This document shows, piece by piece, positions 11,351 through 23,766 of a stretch of DNA of 64,000 nucleotides. The DNA comes from Anticarsia gemmatalis (taxonomy: Eukaryota > Arthropoda > Insecta > Lepidoptera > Erebidae): contig NC_134767.1 in NCBI RefSeq assembly GCF_050436995.1, forward strand, positions 5,146,001 to 5,210,000, written 5' to 3'. The position numbers were made by a program, and so were the translations under genes. Each line of letters starts with the position of its first letter. The stretch's first letter is position 1. The notes beneath the pieces are model-generated. The model was not told the origin of the DNA and did no database searches. It saw only the letters and a list, made by a program, of their open reading frames with translations.

Positions 11351-12030
11351 ATTTGGTTTTATAACAGAATAATCTGACTTACAAATAGGAATTTACGGCT
11401 ACAAATCCTTTCAAATTATTATTTAGAAGAGAAAAGGATATAAAAAGATACCAGCAGGTTCTACATCACCGTCGTTAACAAGAAATTACACGAAAAAATA
11501 AGATTAATTTGTTGAACATCCTCATGTTGACATTAGAAGACTTTCCGTTAACATTATTCTCATAACAAACTGCTGTATGAGTTCCCCAATTATAACTTAA
11601 TAAGAATTTTATTAAAAGAACAAAAGGAAAAGATACAATATAGATTTTCATAATTAAAGCGCTATGAATCTCGCCTAAGGTAATAATTATTTTTCTTTGA
11701 AATTATTATTCGTTCGCCGGTTTAACAATGTTGTACATTTCATAAAAAGATTGTGTGCATTGTTTTATTGGAGAAAATATTTTCATTATTATATTGGAAA
11801 ACATAAAGAGGGAAGCATGCAACATAGAATGAATAATCAATATGTACTAAGTCTAGACAAATAAACGCCATACTTTCAAGAAAAACTTTGTTATAAAGCT
11901 TGTTGGTTGTGAAACTTAAAAAACGAGTATCAAATTATTAGAAATATCCACGACGAGTACGTTTATATTGTTTGTCAAGTGAATTGGCGATAGAAAATCT
12001 ACCAAGCTCATAGTAAAATTATCGCCTGTA

Positions 12031-12250
12031 GCCAGTTGTGCTCACCGGTCAGTTAACGATCTGTGGGTTAAGCAAACCTTGGCGCGGTCATTCCATAGAT
12101 GGGTGACCGCATAGTGAGGGCACGTAAAAAGTCGGTCCCGGTTGTTGTCAATTAAGATGACAGTCGTTGAGCCACGTCAAAGGCCTCGGTCGGCTTGAAC
12201 AACTTTGACACTAGGTTGACCACTAACCATACGATAAGAAGAAGAAGATA
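12031..12250 (+). mobile_element. 5S rRNA-derived SINE (SINE3 type)
   Basis: The head matches 5S rRNA rather than tRNA: CACCGGT, GATC, GTTAAGCAA, CGGTC and GATGGGTGACCGC occur in the order and approximate spacing of the 5S 3' half, which holds the internal promoter. A body with GCACGTAAAAAGTCGGTCCC follows, and it ends at ACCATACGATAAGAAG with an AAG-rich tail. Related copies: 42716-43000 (minus) and a 3' fragment at 18871-18932. Confidence 0.8.
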
Positions 12251-12854
12251 GCAAAATTGTAATTAATAGATAAATTACCCTTAAAACAAGTCCTTAACTT
12301 TTAGCGAAATATTTCAACGGCAACGGCCGCTCTTTTATCTTCTACCACCACTATACATGTAATTTGATAGAAGAATGAGCGTATATGAGTTATAAAACGT
12401 GAAGACATAGTCTTAAAGATCTAGACAACTCGGGCGGACGATTCAATTAAATGCAGGCACGAGTTTTTTTCATTTGTTCTTTTAATATTTGATATAAAAC
12501 CTTGATCTAAGTGCCACTTACTGCCATCATACAACAATAAAAAACAGCTTACAATAAAAATGAAACACCTGAAATTTGTCAAAGTGGAAATTATAGGTGA
12601 AAATTCTCATAATAAGAATACACGTTCGCCGTCACTTAAATACGAATCAAAGAGAATTGGTAGAAGATTTACAAATCAAAGAAGTGTCACTCAAGTATTT
12701 ATAAGGTACATACACTTGGCACGTTCGTCGTATATCATTTTGTCATTTTTTAAGTACAACCCTTAAAGTTGATTGGAGTGACGGGTACAGTCGAGTGGAA
12801 GAGTTGAATATTATGTCGAGATATTATTATATCGGATTTTATATTAATGTTCGA

Positions 12855-13680
12855 AGTATATAAAAATGTTTGTTTGTCTGTGTGTCTGTCTGTCTTACAT
12901 ACCGTCCCCGTAGAGCGAAAAGTCATTAACTCGAAAAACCTTGTTTTGAGATATGGCTGTTCAAAGTTTTTAAAAATATAAAGATTCATAACTTACGATT
13001 GCAGTAACCTATCTCTACGTTTATAGTCTTAAATGAAGGAAATTATAACAAAGTTTATTTAATATAGACTACATTAAGAAAATATTGTCTGAACGCTTGG
13101 AAATATCAAAATATATAAAATTAGTTACTTTTATTTTTTAAATATGTAACATAATTTCGAGTTAGTTAATTTTTGATCAGAGTTAGTGATTTTTAACGCA
13201 GTATGAAATGCATGTACCGATGTGAGAAATAACTAAATCCATTTAGTGATTTTACAATTGCTAATAATAATTTTAATATGCAGAGATAATTCAAGGGAAA
13301 AGTAATTAAGTCGTTTTAGGTATTTTTTAAGTATGGGTTAGATACAATCCTAAGAAATGAATATTAATTAACTAAAATTAGTTAATTTGCTCATTTTATT
13401 TTCAGCTCAAAAGGGTTGACCTGGTTAATTTTCACATTCTATAAAACAAAAACTATAATAGCTACAGGTATGTGGATTAGACAGAAAATTAGAGAAAAAT
13501 ATGGCGATTTCAATGGTGTCATAAAAAAAGAAATCATTAACTCGAGTTAATGACTTTTCGCTCTACGGGGACGATACTCTGTTTCACAGCAAAGCCGCTT
13601 TACCAGATTGGAAGTAACTTCGATTTCGTATGTCGATAGTCCTCATCCAGAATTAAACTTTGACAATTTTTTTAAAAGTG
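12855..13680 (+). repeat. Older repeat split by a MITE
   Basis: A TGTC-rich microsatellite-like start at 12868-12895 and a continuation at 13576 (TTTCACAGCAAAGCCGCTTT) look like two halves of one repeat separated by the inserted element 12903-13573. Confidence 0.45.
12903..13573. mobile_element. MITE-like element with 32-bp inverted ends
   Basis: The left end CGTCCCCGTAGAGCGAAAAG, continuing to TCATTAACTCGA, is mirrored at the right end up to 13573. ATAC flanks both sides and may be a 4-bp target duplication. The 671-bp interior has no open frame and is full of 'gttaatt/aattaac' blocks. Superfamily unknown. Confidence 0.7.
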
Positions 13681-14763
13681 ATCACTGTGACAGTGACACC
13701 AATGATCTGAAATAACACGTGAGTGAGTGACAGCTCCTTATAGAAACTACATATAACATACTATTGAAAGGTACTACAGGTATTCATATACATATGATGT
13801 GTATAGAGTAATGCTTTCAGAATGATGACGTCACACAAGCCATATTAAATAGTCTACGCTTGGCTTCACTCAAAGACCGCCAAGCCGATATCCTGGAACT
13901 AATATTATAGCTGAAAGCCCTGTATTCCGCACTGAATACATAAATGTTAGAAAACTAAGTTCTAATTGAATTATGGGCTGGCTATCAGAATGTAGGAATC
14001 TAAAGTAATTTGATTAAAACTTGTCTGCTGGTTAAAATGTAAAAATAAAATGATTGCTTCAACATTTAATGTTTAATTTACATTTTAAATCGATCGAATA
14101 TGTTGGATCCGCATTTATTGGTATTCTCCTAATCTTTTTATAACATTTTCTTTGAAAAATTTTTAATCGATAACAAAACTTGAGTAATCGTATTCACCGT
14201 AATTTTATGAAATCGGATTATTATAGTAAATATTTTTTTTATGAAAGCGTAGTAAGATAGTTTGTCATTTATGAAAAGGGTTGCAATTTAATAAAAGAGG
14301 CATCAAACCTCACCAGATTTTTTCTTGACGCATCAAAATATTAGCACTGGCAAAACGAAATTATAATTATAACATAAAAAATATTTTATCATATTTTTGT
14401 TCAGAAAATGTACCGAAAGCATAACACATTATGAATATTACAACGTGAATATTCATAGAGCTTTGTAGACGTTCATAACAGAGGAACTAAAGTAAACACA
14501 AGTGAAACCAGGATCATGTCAAATGTCCATATTATGCTCGAGCCGTAACTGTTGAGAACATTGTCCTTAAAGTTGTACACGTAAATTTGTTCACCTAAGA
14601 CAAACTAGCCGCCTCGTTAGATCCACTTTGAAGGGTCATAACTATGAAACGGTTGTTGTATATCATTATTATACAATATAATACTTTACCAAGTAGAGTA
14701 TCATAATGACAAACAGTTTAAAAAGTAACAAAAACTTCACTCAAAAAAAATTAGTTTTCTACG
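13681..14763. other. Intergenic, nothing recognised
   Basis: AT-rich DNA upstream of the odorant receptor; no exon-like sequence. Confidence 0.4.
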
Positions 14764-14926
14764 GTGCGATTTTGTACAGTCGGTATTATGGAGTATCGAG
14801 AGTTTGACATTTAAAATGAGCTTCGAATTTAGTTCGCACGGCCACTCACTAGGGGCGCTAATTAGTTTCTATGAAAAAAAAAATGACAGCTAGCCGGTTG
14901 TCGATAGTCAATAGTGGAAAGTAATC
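14764..14926 (+). mobile_element. 165-bp MITE family, copy 1
   Basis: Family marks: ends like GCGCGATTCTCTAC and its inverse, a 'GACATTTAAAATG' block, 'AGGGGCGCTAATTAG' (family form AGAGGCGCTGATCAG) and 'GCTAGCCGGTTGTCGATAG'. It lies about 190 bp upstream of the odorant receptor start codon. Confidence 0.65.
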
Positions 14927-15068
14927 TAATCTCGGTAAACAACAAAATTAGTAAAAACAATCCTAAAAAATAATCCCTATCTTTTATTTATGAGCACTAC
15001 TTGAAATAAAAAATGTTCACGATCGTCTCTATCAATTTCGAGTTCGACTGTACCAATTAGCCCCTAAG

Positions 15069-15076
15069 TATAAAAG
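15069..15076 (+). promoter_or_regulatory. TATA box of the odorant receptor gene
   Basis: TATAAAAG, 41 nt before the ATG at 15117. It implies a start site near 15100 and a very short 5' UTR. Confidence 0.55.
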
Positions 15077-15116
15077 CCTTTCATATTACAATTCTAACAC
15101 TTTTCTTTCTTTCACA

Positions 15117-18100
15117 ATGGAGGAAACTTTTAAGACTTTCCATCGGGTTTTATGCCTCGCTGGTATCCCAATTTTCGCGAAGCACAATTGGGATTCCAAA
15201 TCGTGGTTACTCTTGCAGATATTAAATTTCATTGTTGGGGTGTTTTGTTTCATATTCACCACAGGTTTTGTCGTCACCAACCTTTCAGATCTCGTTCTAT
15301 GTATCCAAGGAGCATGTATCTGGACTACCGGAGTCATAATGACGATAACTCTGGGAGTCTGTCTTATATTTCGTAAAGAATTCCGGAATTTTCTTAAAGA
15401 AATGGCTTTTAAGGATGCAATGATGGAGATGCCATTGATAGAACATCTTGTAGAGGCACCTCGTGATACGCCAAAGTTGACGGAATTGAGGAATTTGGTT
15501 ATTGATTCTCAGGAAAAGCTATTGAAGAATACCAGGCTTTTACTAAAAGTGTATGTGGCCAGTGTGTTCTTATCTGCTACTTTATATGTTTGCACTCCTA
15601 TTTACCAGATGTTCGTCAGAGAAGATGATTCCTTACGACTGTTAGGTAAGACGATATTCCTACGTATTTCTATACTTCTTTGTCAATTAAGGAACAATTT
15701 TGATGATAATAACAGTAAAGAGACAATTTAAAACCAAAGTTATAAAAACAAAGTGAAACACACGAAAAAGGTTAACAGCTATGCGAAATTTTTGGACATT
15801 GCAAATGCAACTTTATACCAAAAAGAGTCAAATATTTATTTGTTTCCCAAAAACTATTCAATCAGTAATTAATATCTCGGTTTTTTAGAAGACTCAATTT
15901 ATCTTGGTGCCTTCTCTTCCAGCATTCGACATGTGGTTTCCGTGGAGTCTACAAAACTTTACCGTTTACATTATCTCGTTTATATTTCACGCTTATGCTG
16001 GCTATTTGTGTTGCATCGGTAAGTTTAATTAGATTTACGTTCATTTACTTTAAGAACAGTTTAAATGAGAGGTCAGTGATGCAGGATCTATAGTTTGCTT
16101 AGATATAGATAAGATACTAAACGTCGGGTAAACAAATAAGGTATCCTAACCTTTAATTTTCAATCGCGTTTAAGACCCATTGCACCATAATATTACATAA
16201 TTTTAATTTAACATAATATATTGACTTAAAAGCATCGAGGATATCTCGGTTTTAACGAAAAAGTTTGCTTGTTTAAAAACTCTTATGCAAGTTTGTATTA
16301 AAAAATCAACTGAAATAATTTTTGCATTTTACTCTGAATTGCTATACGTTTCAGTGCAGGTTACTCTGACAATGCTGAATTGGCAGTAAAAATGCAACGT
16401 CAAGCCTTAAAAACCAATATGTATTTCTCCAGAATCTCTTAATCATTCATTATTTAGATTTGTCAAGAACCTGCCCAAAATTATCACATATCTATTTCAG
16501 CTTACCCAGGACTACAATCTACGATAATTTTGTTAATTGGTCAGCTTATCCGTCAGTTAAGGATTCTAGCATTTATACTAGTTCATATGAATGAGTTGGT
16601 GCTAGAAATAACTAACGTTCAAGATCCGAGATGGGAAGGATACTGTACAATGCTCTTGTCACAGTGTATTGAACATTATGTGAAAATTAAAAGGTAATGC
16701 TATTGATTATAAAGGGTCCGGCTAATTAGCTGATAGGAGTCTCAATTAAGTAAAATATCGAGGAGTATTTATCTATGTACAGCTAATTTTTATTTAGTAA
16801 GAGCTGACTGGTTATGACTTTGTCTGGTCACCTTTGGCCGTTTCATGACTTTGGCCTTCAGTCGCAAGTATAATTAAGTTCTGGTTTTTATAATATACAA
16901 CAAGCAACAATGTTTTAGACAATTTTATTAGAGATACAATTTTGGCGTTTTTAACAAATGATGATGTTATAAAGAGTCTGACCCTAATTATTATTTTACT
17001 GTAAGAAATAATCACGCTTGATTGCAAAAACATAACTATTTTCAAAGCAAATTAAATTTTCGTTCTTGTTAATCACAATTATTTCACAGTTTCAATATCG
17101 TTACACAAATGTTTGTTTTTATAGGTTCAGCAATAGATTGAACGTTATCTGCCGGCCATTTTACTTAGCGCTCATATTAGTGGCTATAATGTTAGTGTGT
17201 ATGTGCTCCGTGAAAATCGCCATATCGGTAAGTAAGGGTGACGTCACACCGATAATGTAAGGCTATAAAAATTGTAATATAATTTTAGTGCATGTAGTGG
17301 TGATTATTTATTATGACCGTAGGTTTGGAGATGATAAAATAAAATTATATGCATGTATATCTGGCAGTCAAATTATGGGGTACTTTTGTATAAAGATATT
17401 AATGTGATATATAAAGACCTGTCTTATTTTTTAGTTCTCTAACAAACAATGGGTATTCATTACACCACCGAGTCTTATTTTCTTTAAATTTAAAATATTT
17501 GCCTAAATTAGTAGGTTAATTTTATTTGGTAGCTGGGTTGTTACAAAGATATGAAAATGTACCTTAGGGAAACAGGTGCTTTTCCTATCCAACAGTTCTC
17601 TTTACAACGCGTATGAACCAAAACTATGAATGTATCGCTTCGCTTTATTAGCTGGAAACCGGGCCGAACCAAACTTTGGCAATACAGATAATTAAATTTT
17701 ATTGTTCGGTCCTCTCGTACGAATAGCTATAGATCGTTAACGCGATATGAAACAAGTTGAATTTAATTTTTATGTGTCTGTGAAGTTTCAAGTATCGTAT
17801 GTTAACGAATTTCGATCAAAGGATCAAAAAAGTTCAATTACAGTAGAATTTTTTGAATGCCAAAGGTTAAATCGAATGAAATTAATGGCATTTAAATTGC
17901 TACAATGTATGAGTGAAATATGAGAGGAACGTGACTAAGAGGCAGTCGAAAAGGTTGATGGAAGGTTATGATAGATATTGATAGTATGGTTTGATATACG
18001 ATATGCAATATAAAAGGCTCTTGAGGCAAGTAGAAATAAAACGTTTCTAAAAATAATTTTGATAATACTAAGAGTGCAAATAATTGTGAGAGATTTTTTC

Positions 18101-19447
18101 AGATTTGATTTTTGGTTTTAAAGCGAACAGGTAATCATTTAGCTAACATTTTTTGGCTGAAAATGAATTGATGTGCTCTTTTCTATGAGTAACACTGACA
18201 CAAAAAATATGCTAGGTACCCTCCACCGACTACAAAAAGATCTAGAAATCTGAAAGAGTTAACGATTCTTCTTCCATATTGTTCGACAATGATTGTACCA
18301 AGCCACTACAATATCTATTAGAAAAGTGTCGTATTTATTTTCAGAACAAACTGTCATTAGACACAATGAAGTATTACGTGCATGAGTTTTGCTTCATCCT
18401 AGTTGTTTTGATGTTCTGTCTGATGGGCCAGCAAGTTGAGAACGAGGTACGTAACTTGTTGATTTGTACGTTGAAGTTAATACAAAGACTGTTAACTTTG
18501 CACTCTCTCTGAGTAGAGGGAGATGTATTAAATTGAAGTACGTGAATCAAAATGGCGGCGTGAGTTTTATGGTTATGACTTAAATTATGTGTGTCAAAGA
18601 AATTGTTACATACTTTGAAGTGCAAAATAGATGAGGAAATTTTATGAATTCAAAGATATTGATCGTCGTAGTTTGAGGTTTCTTTATATGTAATTAATAA
18701 TATTTTATCGATTTAAGATAGTTGCAATAATTGTATTTTCAATAGTACACAGTTTTGTCTTTGCCTTTATCCACCTGAAAGAATATTAATGGAGTTAATA
18801 GACCATGCGTGGTCCAACTTTTATCCAAATGTGATCGTTACGTAACCAACATAAGTTTTCAAAGATTAGCCTTTGGGCGGCTTAAACAACTTTGATGCTT
18901 GGTTGACCAGTAACCATACTATAAAAGAAGAGATAAAAGGTATTCAAAGACTGTAACACATTCTGAAGTGTTTAAACAAATATATTATTTTCTTTTCCAG
19001 TGTGAAATCCTAGAGTCAGTGGTGACAGAGAAGTGGTACATATACAACAGAGCTCATAAGAAGCACGTGTTAATCTTCAGCATGGCTCTCAGTCAACGTA
19101 TGCCTATCTACATATTTGGAACTATAAGGTTGTCTTTACCAACTTTTACTTGGGTAAGTAGAAGTTACTCTAAGTGCCAAAAAAAAAAAATGTTTGATTG
19201 CATACATAATATATCTTTTACTCTTTGCCTAATTTCATCGTTATCGATTCAGCGGTTATGAATGTAAACAAATATGTAGACAGATTCTCGCAAATACAAC
19301 CTTAGTAAGTATACATTTAACGACAAGAGGTGTTAATTGGAAATATTTTTTTATCTAAGTTTAAAAATATGTTTTTTGTTACAGTTCATCAGAACAGGAA
19401 TGTCGTTCTTCACACTAGTGATGTCTGTACTAGAAGAGAAGAATTAA
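15117..19447 (+). CDS. Odorant receptor (insect 7-TM OR), seven exons
   Basis: A complete odorant receptor of 412 codons. Exons: 15117-15645, 15923-16018, 16501-16693, 17125-17227, 18345-18446, 19001-19153, 19385-19447. Every intron has GT...AG ends and the phases join (1,1,2,0,0,0). Hydrophobic segments fit seven membrane helices: three in exon 1 (residues about 30-55, 58-84, 140-165), one across exons 2-3, one each in exons 4 and 5, and the last over exons 6-7. Family marks include AFDMWFPW after helix 3, MFCLMGQQVENE at the end of exon 5 and RLSLPTFTW plus FIRTGMSFFTLV at the C-terminus. Insect ORs form ligand-gated cation channels with the co-receptor Orco in the dendrites of olfactory neurons; the ligand cannot be predicted. 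A second acceptor at 15888 (TTTTTTAG), 34 nt upstream of the exon 2 acceptor used here, would break the phase. I cannot assign an OR number. Confidence 0.92.
18871..18932 (+). mobile_element. 3' fragment of the 5S-derived SINE
   Basis: GGCTTAAACAACTTTGATGC, then GGTTGACCAGTAACCATAC, then an AAG-rich tail, as at the end of 12031-12250. It lies in intron 5 of the odorant receptor. Confidence 0.65.
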
Positions 19448-20159
19448 ACATCACTGAAAATAGAAATTGACGCCAGGTTTTAGATTTTTGACAACTTGTA
19501 GTAATATAGCTTTAGAAATGTGACGTGTTTATTATTTCGTGCCAGCTTAAAGAGATGTTTAACCTCCGTTAAAAAAAAATAATGCTATTGGTTAATTTCC
19601 GTGTTTGGTCAGTCTGTTTGTATGTGGAATTCTAGCACCCAAGGCGGGTGAAACTATTAGTTGCGGGTTTTTTTAAACCATATTTTCCGTAATTTTGTAA
19701 GCATGTTTTAGCAAAATTAGGTCAGTCAAACTATCTATCTATTATCAGAATATTTAAAAGGCCACGTCAAAACTGTTAAAATATAATAAAAAATGAAATT
19801 TTAAATCATACAATAAATCGAACTTTATTATTATAATACTGAAAGCCGGTAATTCAATAGCTCGAATTGAACTCAAAAGAGGTTGACTACCTGTATTGTG
19901 TAAAAATTACATGAACAAATTAATGCGACGTGTTAAATGAAACTATAAATTATTTCGATAATTATTCAGCCGGTAAAATATGTTCTGATTAAATACGGTA
20001 CACGTTGGTGAAAAAATATTTTGGAGATTATTTTATGAACATCCCTCGCTTGTTTCGTCAGAAGACCCTTGCACTGTAGTGGAATATTATTATATATAAC
20101 TTGGAATCTGGTACGTTTTTACGCACAGAGATTATTTTGTCTAACTACTACCGCACTAT
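19448..20159. other. Odorant receptor 3' flank
   Basis: No gene. An AATAAA at about 19787 could end the receptor transcript, about 340 nt after the stop. No closer consensus signal is seen. Confidence 0.4.
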
Positions 20160-20338
20160 GAATTTCTATTTGTTTGCGGAGACTTTTACAAACATACAAA
20201 AACCGGACCCAAAGTACAACCAGATCCGAAAGAACTATTTGTTTGCACAAATAATTGTTCCGTGTGGAAATCAAACCCACGACCTGATATCCCGACATGG
20301 TAGCGGCGTGGCGACGTTGATCACTGCGCCACGGAGGC
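20160..20338 (-). mobile_element. tRNA-derived SINE (GCCTCCGTGGCGCA head), decayed
   Basis: On the minus strand it begins GCCTCCGTGGCGCAGTGATC, has a B box near GGGTTTGATTTCC, then the body with GTTTGTAAAAGTC. Better copies are at 50421-50622 and 34099-34340. Confidence 0.65.
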
Positions 20339-20594
20339 AGTGAAAGTAGAGTAGATATAATGTGTCAACAACATCAATTAGATTAGTTAAAATAGGTCTA
20401 ATTCATTTGTAAAAAAAACTCTTATGAGAAATGAACTCGAGCACGTTTTTTACTTTAGATTGCTGGACGTTTCGGCAGAGGTTACACCGGCTGATGTTGT
20501 AAAACAAGGTCGATTATCTGAAGTGTATGCTCGCGCAACGTTCCGTAGAATATTTGATTGTAAACATACAAAGTGAATTAAAATACTAGATAAA

Positions 20595-20864
20595 TCTATA
20601 CCAATATTATAAAGCTGAAGAGTTTGTTTGTTTGTTTGATTGTTTGTTTGTTTGTTTGAACGCGCTAATCTCAGGAACTACCAGTCCGATTTGAAAAAAT
20701 ATTTCACTGTTAGATAGCCCATTTATCGAGGAAGGCTATAGGCTATATATCATCACGCCACGACCAATAGGAGCAGAATACCTGTTAAAAATGTTACAAA
20801 AACGAGGAAAAATTTCACCCATTCTCTATTATGTGACGCAAGCGAAGTTGCGCGGGTCAGCTAG
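20595..20864 (+). mobile_element. Non-autonomous Helitron-like element, copy 2
   Basis: Begins TCTATACCAATATTATAAAG after A. A terminal hairpin CGCAA-GCGAAG-TTGCG precedes CTAG at 20861-20864, followed by T. It contains a run of GTTTGTTT units near the 5' end. No coding capacity. Confidence 0.8.
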
Positions 20865-21699
20865 TAAATAACAAATCGCGAATTGTAAACATGTTATCAA
20901 TAATTCAAGTTACATTTTATTATTAAACAATACACGTATCCAAAACTAATCAGAATATAATATTTTTATTTAATTAAAACGATCCTGTAAACTTGATGCG
21001 TCCACTTTGTAGGCTTTGTATTTTACACGAACAAAAACCATGTACAATATTTAATACCGAGTTAAAATGTCAGTAAAACGTTGAACGTATATGAAAGCTT
21101 CGAAATAATCCGATTTTCACATTGTCAGGTATTGTACGCGTACACTGGTGTATACTGGAATGAATACTTTTTTTATTTTAATTATATTATTATGATTTTT
21201 TTTATAAAATGTTGAGAAGCATCTTTGGAACAGATTTTCGGAGATGAGGGCTTACTTCTCCATCTATGTACGAGTTTTAATTACCCAAACATAGGGTGCT
21301 TATTGTTTATTTTTTTATTGATATTAACTTGCATATAATCGAGAATATGGCTTCAATGGAAAAATATCCAAGGTCGTTGGTCAGGTCCTGGCTTTTTTTT
21401 TACTTTACGGGATATTTTTTCTTTTTATGCATTACTATGATAAACAACCCGATGATGCTAGACATGCCTATATGTCATCAAATTCCACGTGACATATATA
21501 ATTAGAAGTGAAATAAATCTTAATTAACTTTCATATCTTGTGTCATTCCTCGATAACCTTTCGTCTTAGACGGTCTATTTTAATCTTAGTACAGTCCAAC
21601 ACTTACACTCATATAAAGTTATTCGCTTCATTGGGTTCCAGCCAAGCGTGGCTAAACAATTTCTGAAGTGTGTATCGTATTTTTAGACTTATGCCCATC
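20865..21699. other. Intergenic, nothing recognised
   Basis: AT-rich; no exon-like block. Confidence 0.4.
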
Positions 21700-21719
21700 G
21701 CCTCCGTGGCGCAATCGGC

Positions 21720-21756
<37 letters not shown>

Positions 21757-21773
21757 GAGCCCACCCGGGGGCG
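21700..21773 (+). tRNA. tRNA-Asn (anticodon GUU)
   Basis: A complete cloverleaf of 74 nt: acceptor stem GCCTCCG with CGGGGGC (one G-U pair), D stem GCGC/GCGC, anticodon stem TTCGG/CCGAA with loop CTGTTAA (GUU at its centre), T stem GGTGG/CCACC with TTCGAGC loop, discriminator G. No intron. It has intact pol III A and B boxes. No mismatches suggest a pseudogene. Confidence 0.95.
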
Positions 21774-21777
21774 CGTC

Positions 21778-21782
21778 TTTTT
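21778..21782 (+). terminator. Pol III terminator of tRNA-Asn
   Basis: TTTTT, 5 nt after the tRNA 3' end. Confidence 0.8.
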
Positions 21783-21948
21783 GTGGCTATTTGAATACTA
21801 TGTTGAAATGCAAAATCTGGCTAAATTTCTAAAGATATGAAACTGTTTGGGCGTTGGACAATGTGAAACCAACTATCCTGCGGATCTTTAAAACGCAGAA
21901 AAACAACGATAAATTATCAATTAAAAATTAATTTTCTCTTTGGCCAGT

Positions 21949-22110
21949 AGCGCGATTCTCAACAGCCAGTATTATCAAGTATCGAGAGACATTTAAAATG
22001 TGCAGCAAAAATAGTTCCTAAGGCACGCGCTTGAGGCGCTGATGAGATTTCCATACATTTTTTAGCTAGCCGGCTGTAGATAGTCTATAATAGTAGATAA
22101 TTGCGCTACG
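21949..22110 (+). mobile_element. 165-bp MITE family, copy 2
   Basis: Starts GCGCGATTCTCAACAG and ends TAGATAATTGCGC. Carries GACATTTAAAATGTGC and GAGGCGCTGATGAG. Confidence 0.7.
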
Positions 22111-23640
22111 GTAGAATTGACTCTACGCTAACTCAGGAAAACTAAGGAAATTGAACAATATCAAAGCAACAAAAATCTTTGACTCTGTAGAAAAACGGAA
22201 CTATCATTTACTGTATGATGCTCCAATGTAATTATAAAGATAATGCACTTATCAAAGAGCAATAACTTCTAATCAAGAGACAGTAATGATAACAAAGTGC
22301 TTAAGATATAAGTACTCACTGACGTTTATCTCAAAGTAAATAAATGTTGCATTTACGTCGCGATTATCGTGAATTTATTGCAAGAAGCCGCAATATTCTA
22401 TGTTCTAACTAGGTACTTGAATCTGTGACTTACTTATAAGTAAATCATCAAAACACGAACCTTCAATACTTTTTCAGCCACTTCAATTTTAACACGAAGA
22501 AGGATTAACGACCTTCTTCTTCCAGCTGCTGTAAATTCAAAGGCACAGGTAGATTTCTATGCAGTAGTTCTCAATAATTAATAAATAATCAAGTTATAGA
22601 AACAAATAAATTTAAATCCATTTATCAAGTTGATAGTGTTTCAATTGGTATTCCTTTGATAGATTTAGGATAACAAAATCAATATCACATCCACTTAAGG
22701 ATGATTTTACTTCAACGATCATTTTGCAGACTTGGAAATTGGCAAAATATCATGTACGAGTATATGATATAAAGTTCTATAAAAACAAGATAAAAATACG
22801 GAAGCAGTGTACACCACCAATCCCTCCAGCAAATCAGATCGCCAGTGCAATCGGAAAATGTAAATAGCATCATCCCGGAGACGTATTACGAACGTCTCGA
22901 TCTCAATACACGTCATATACGATCGACTTCGAAGTACAATACGAATTATACGAACAGTTGAATGGATTTGTGGACTATAACTACTAGTTTGATTGAGATT
23001 GGACGAGTTTAATAGGTTTATTTCACTTGAGTAAGTGAGATGTGGAATAGTGCTGTTGGTTGAAGTAGGTCACTAGGTTTTTTGTTTGTTTCCTTTCAAT
23101 ATTTGTAACGATAGGATGGAATCATGGTTTCTTGGAAAAGCATCGAGCGTATTGACGACTTCTCATTCCACGCGCAGTTACCAAAAATATTTATGAACGT
23201 ATCGCATGAGGTAGAAAAGAGTAACTGTCCCGACTGAAGGAGTTTTTGCGAGTAATGATATTGCCATAGACTTATTATTTTTTTTTAAAACATGAATTGA
23301 AACGAAAATGAGTTTACGTGACAAATAATAGCTCTCACAAATCACAAGTTAATACTTCTTTCACTCGAACTTCATAACTATTCATAAAACCCTACAAGGG
23401 TTTATACGAGTATATAGGTTCTATATCTATACCAGCCGATAACTTAATTAACATGGATGTAACTAAGTTAATTTACTATTAGTTTAGCATCCAGTAAACT
23501 AATTTAGCTTGAACCAGAATTTCAGACATGTCTCAACCAAAATTTACGATAATTTTATTGTCTTGAGATGGTAAAATAGTGTGTATTTTAGTCTCATTCA
23601 AGAACAATCCTATCGTCATATTATACCGAGCATACCGATT
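22111..23640. other. Intergenic, nothing recognised
   Basis: No exon-like or repeat structure recognised. Confidence 0.4.
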
Positions 23641-23766
23641 ACATACCGTCAGTCGAGTATCGAGAATTTGACATTTAAAATGTTCTTGCGGTACCCGCTA
23701 GAGGTGCTGATCAGGTTTTAAGGTTTTAAGGCAGATTTCATACAAATATTGTCGATAAGGGTTAGG
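23641..23766 (+). mobile_element. 165-bp MITE family, copy 3 (partial)
   Basis: TCGAGTATCGAGAATTTGAC, ATTTAAAATG and GCTAGAGGTGCTGATCAG are kept; the 3' end is decayed. Confidence 0.6.

Noticed and set aside
15152..15376. Other-frame openings in odorant receptor exon 1
   Set aside because: Shadows of the real frame, which has the family motifs and splice sites.
17701..17730. Match to the large-subunit rRNA sarcin-ricin loop (GGTCCTCTCGTAC)
   Set aside because: Only 13 bases match and the flanks are not rRNA-like, so it is probably chance.
20101..20343. 80-codon plus-strand frame
   Set aside because: Lies in a tRNA-derived SINE and starts at a non-ATG codon.
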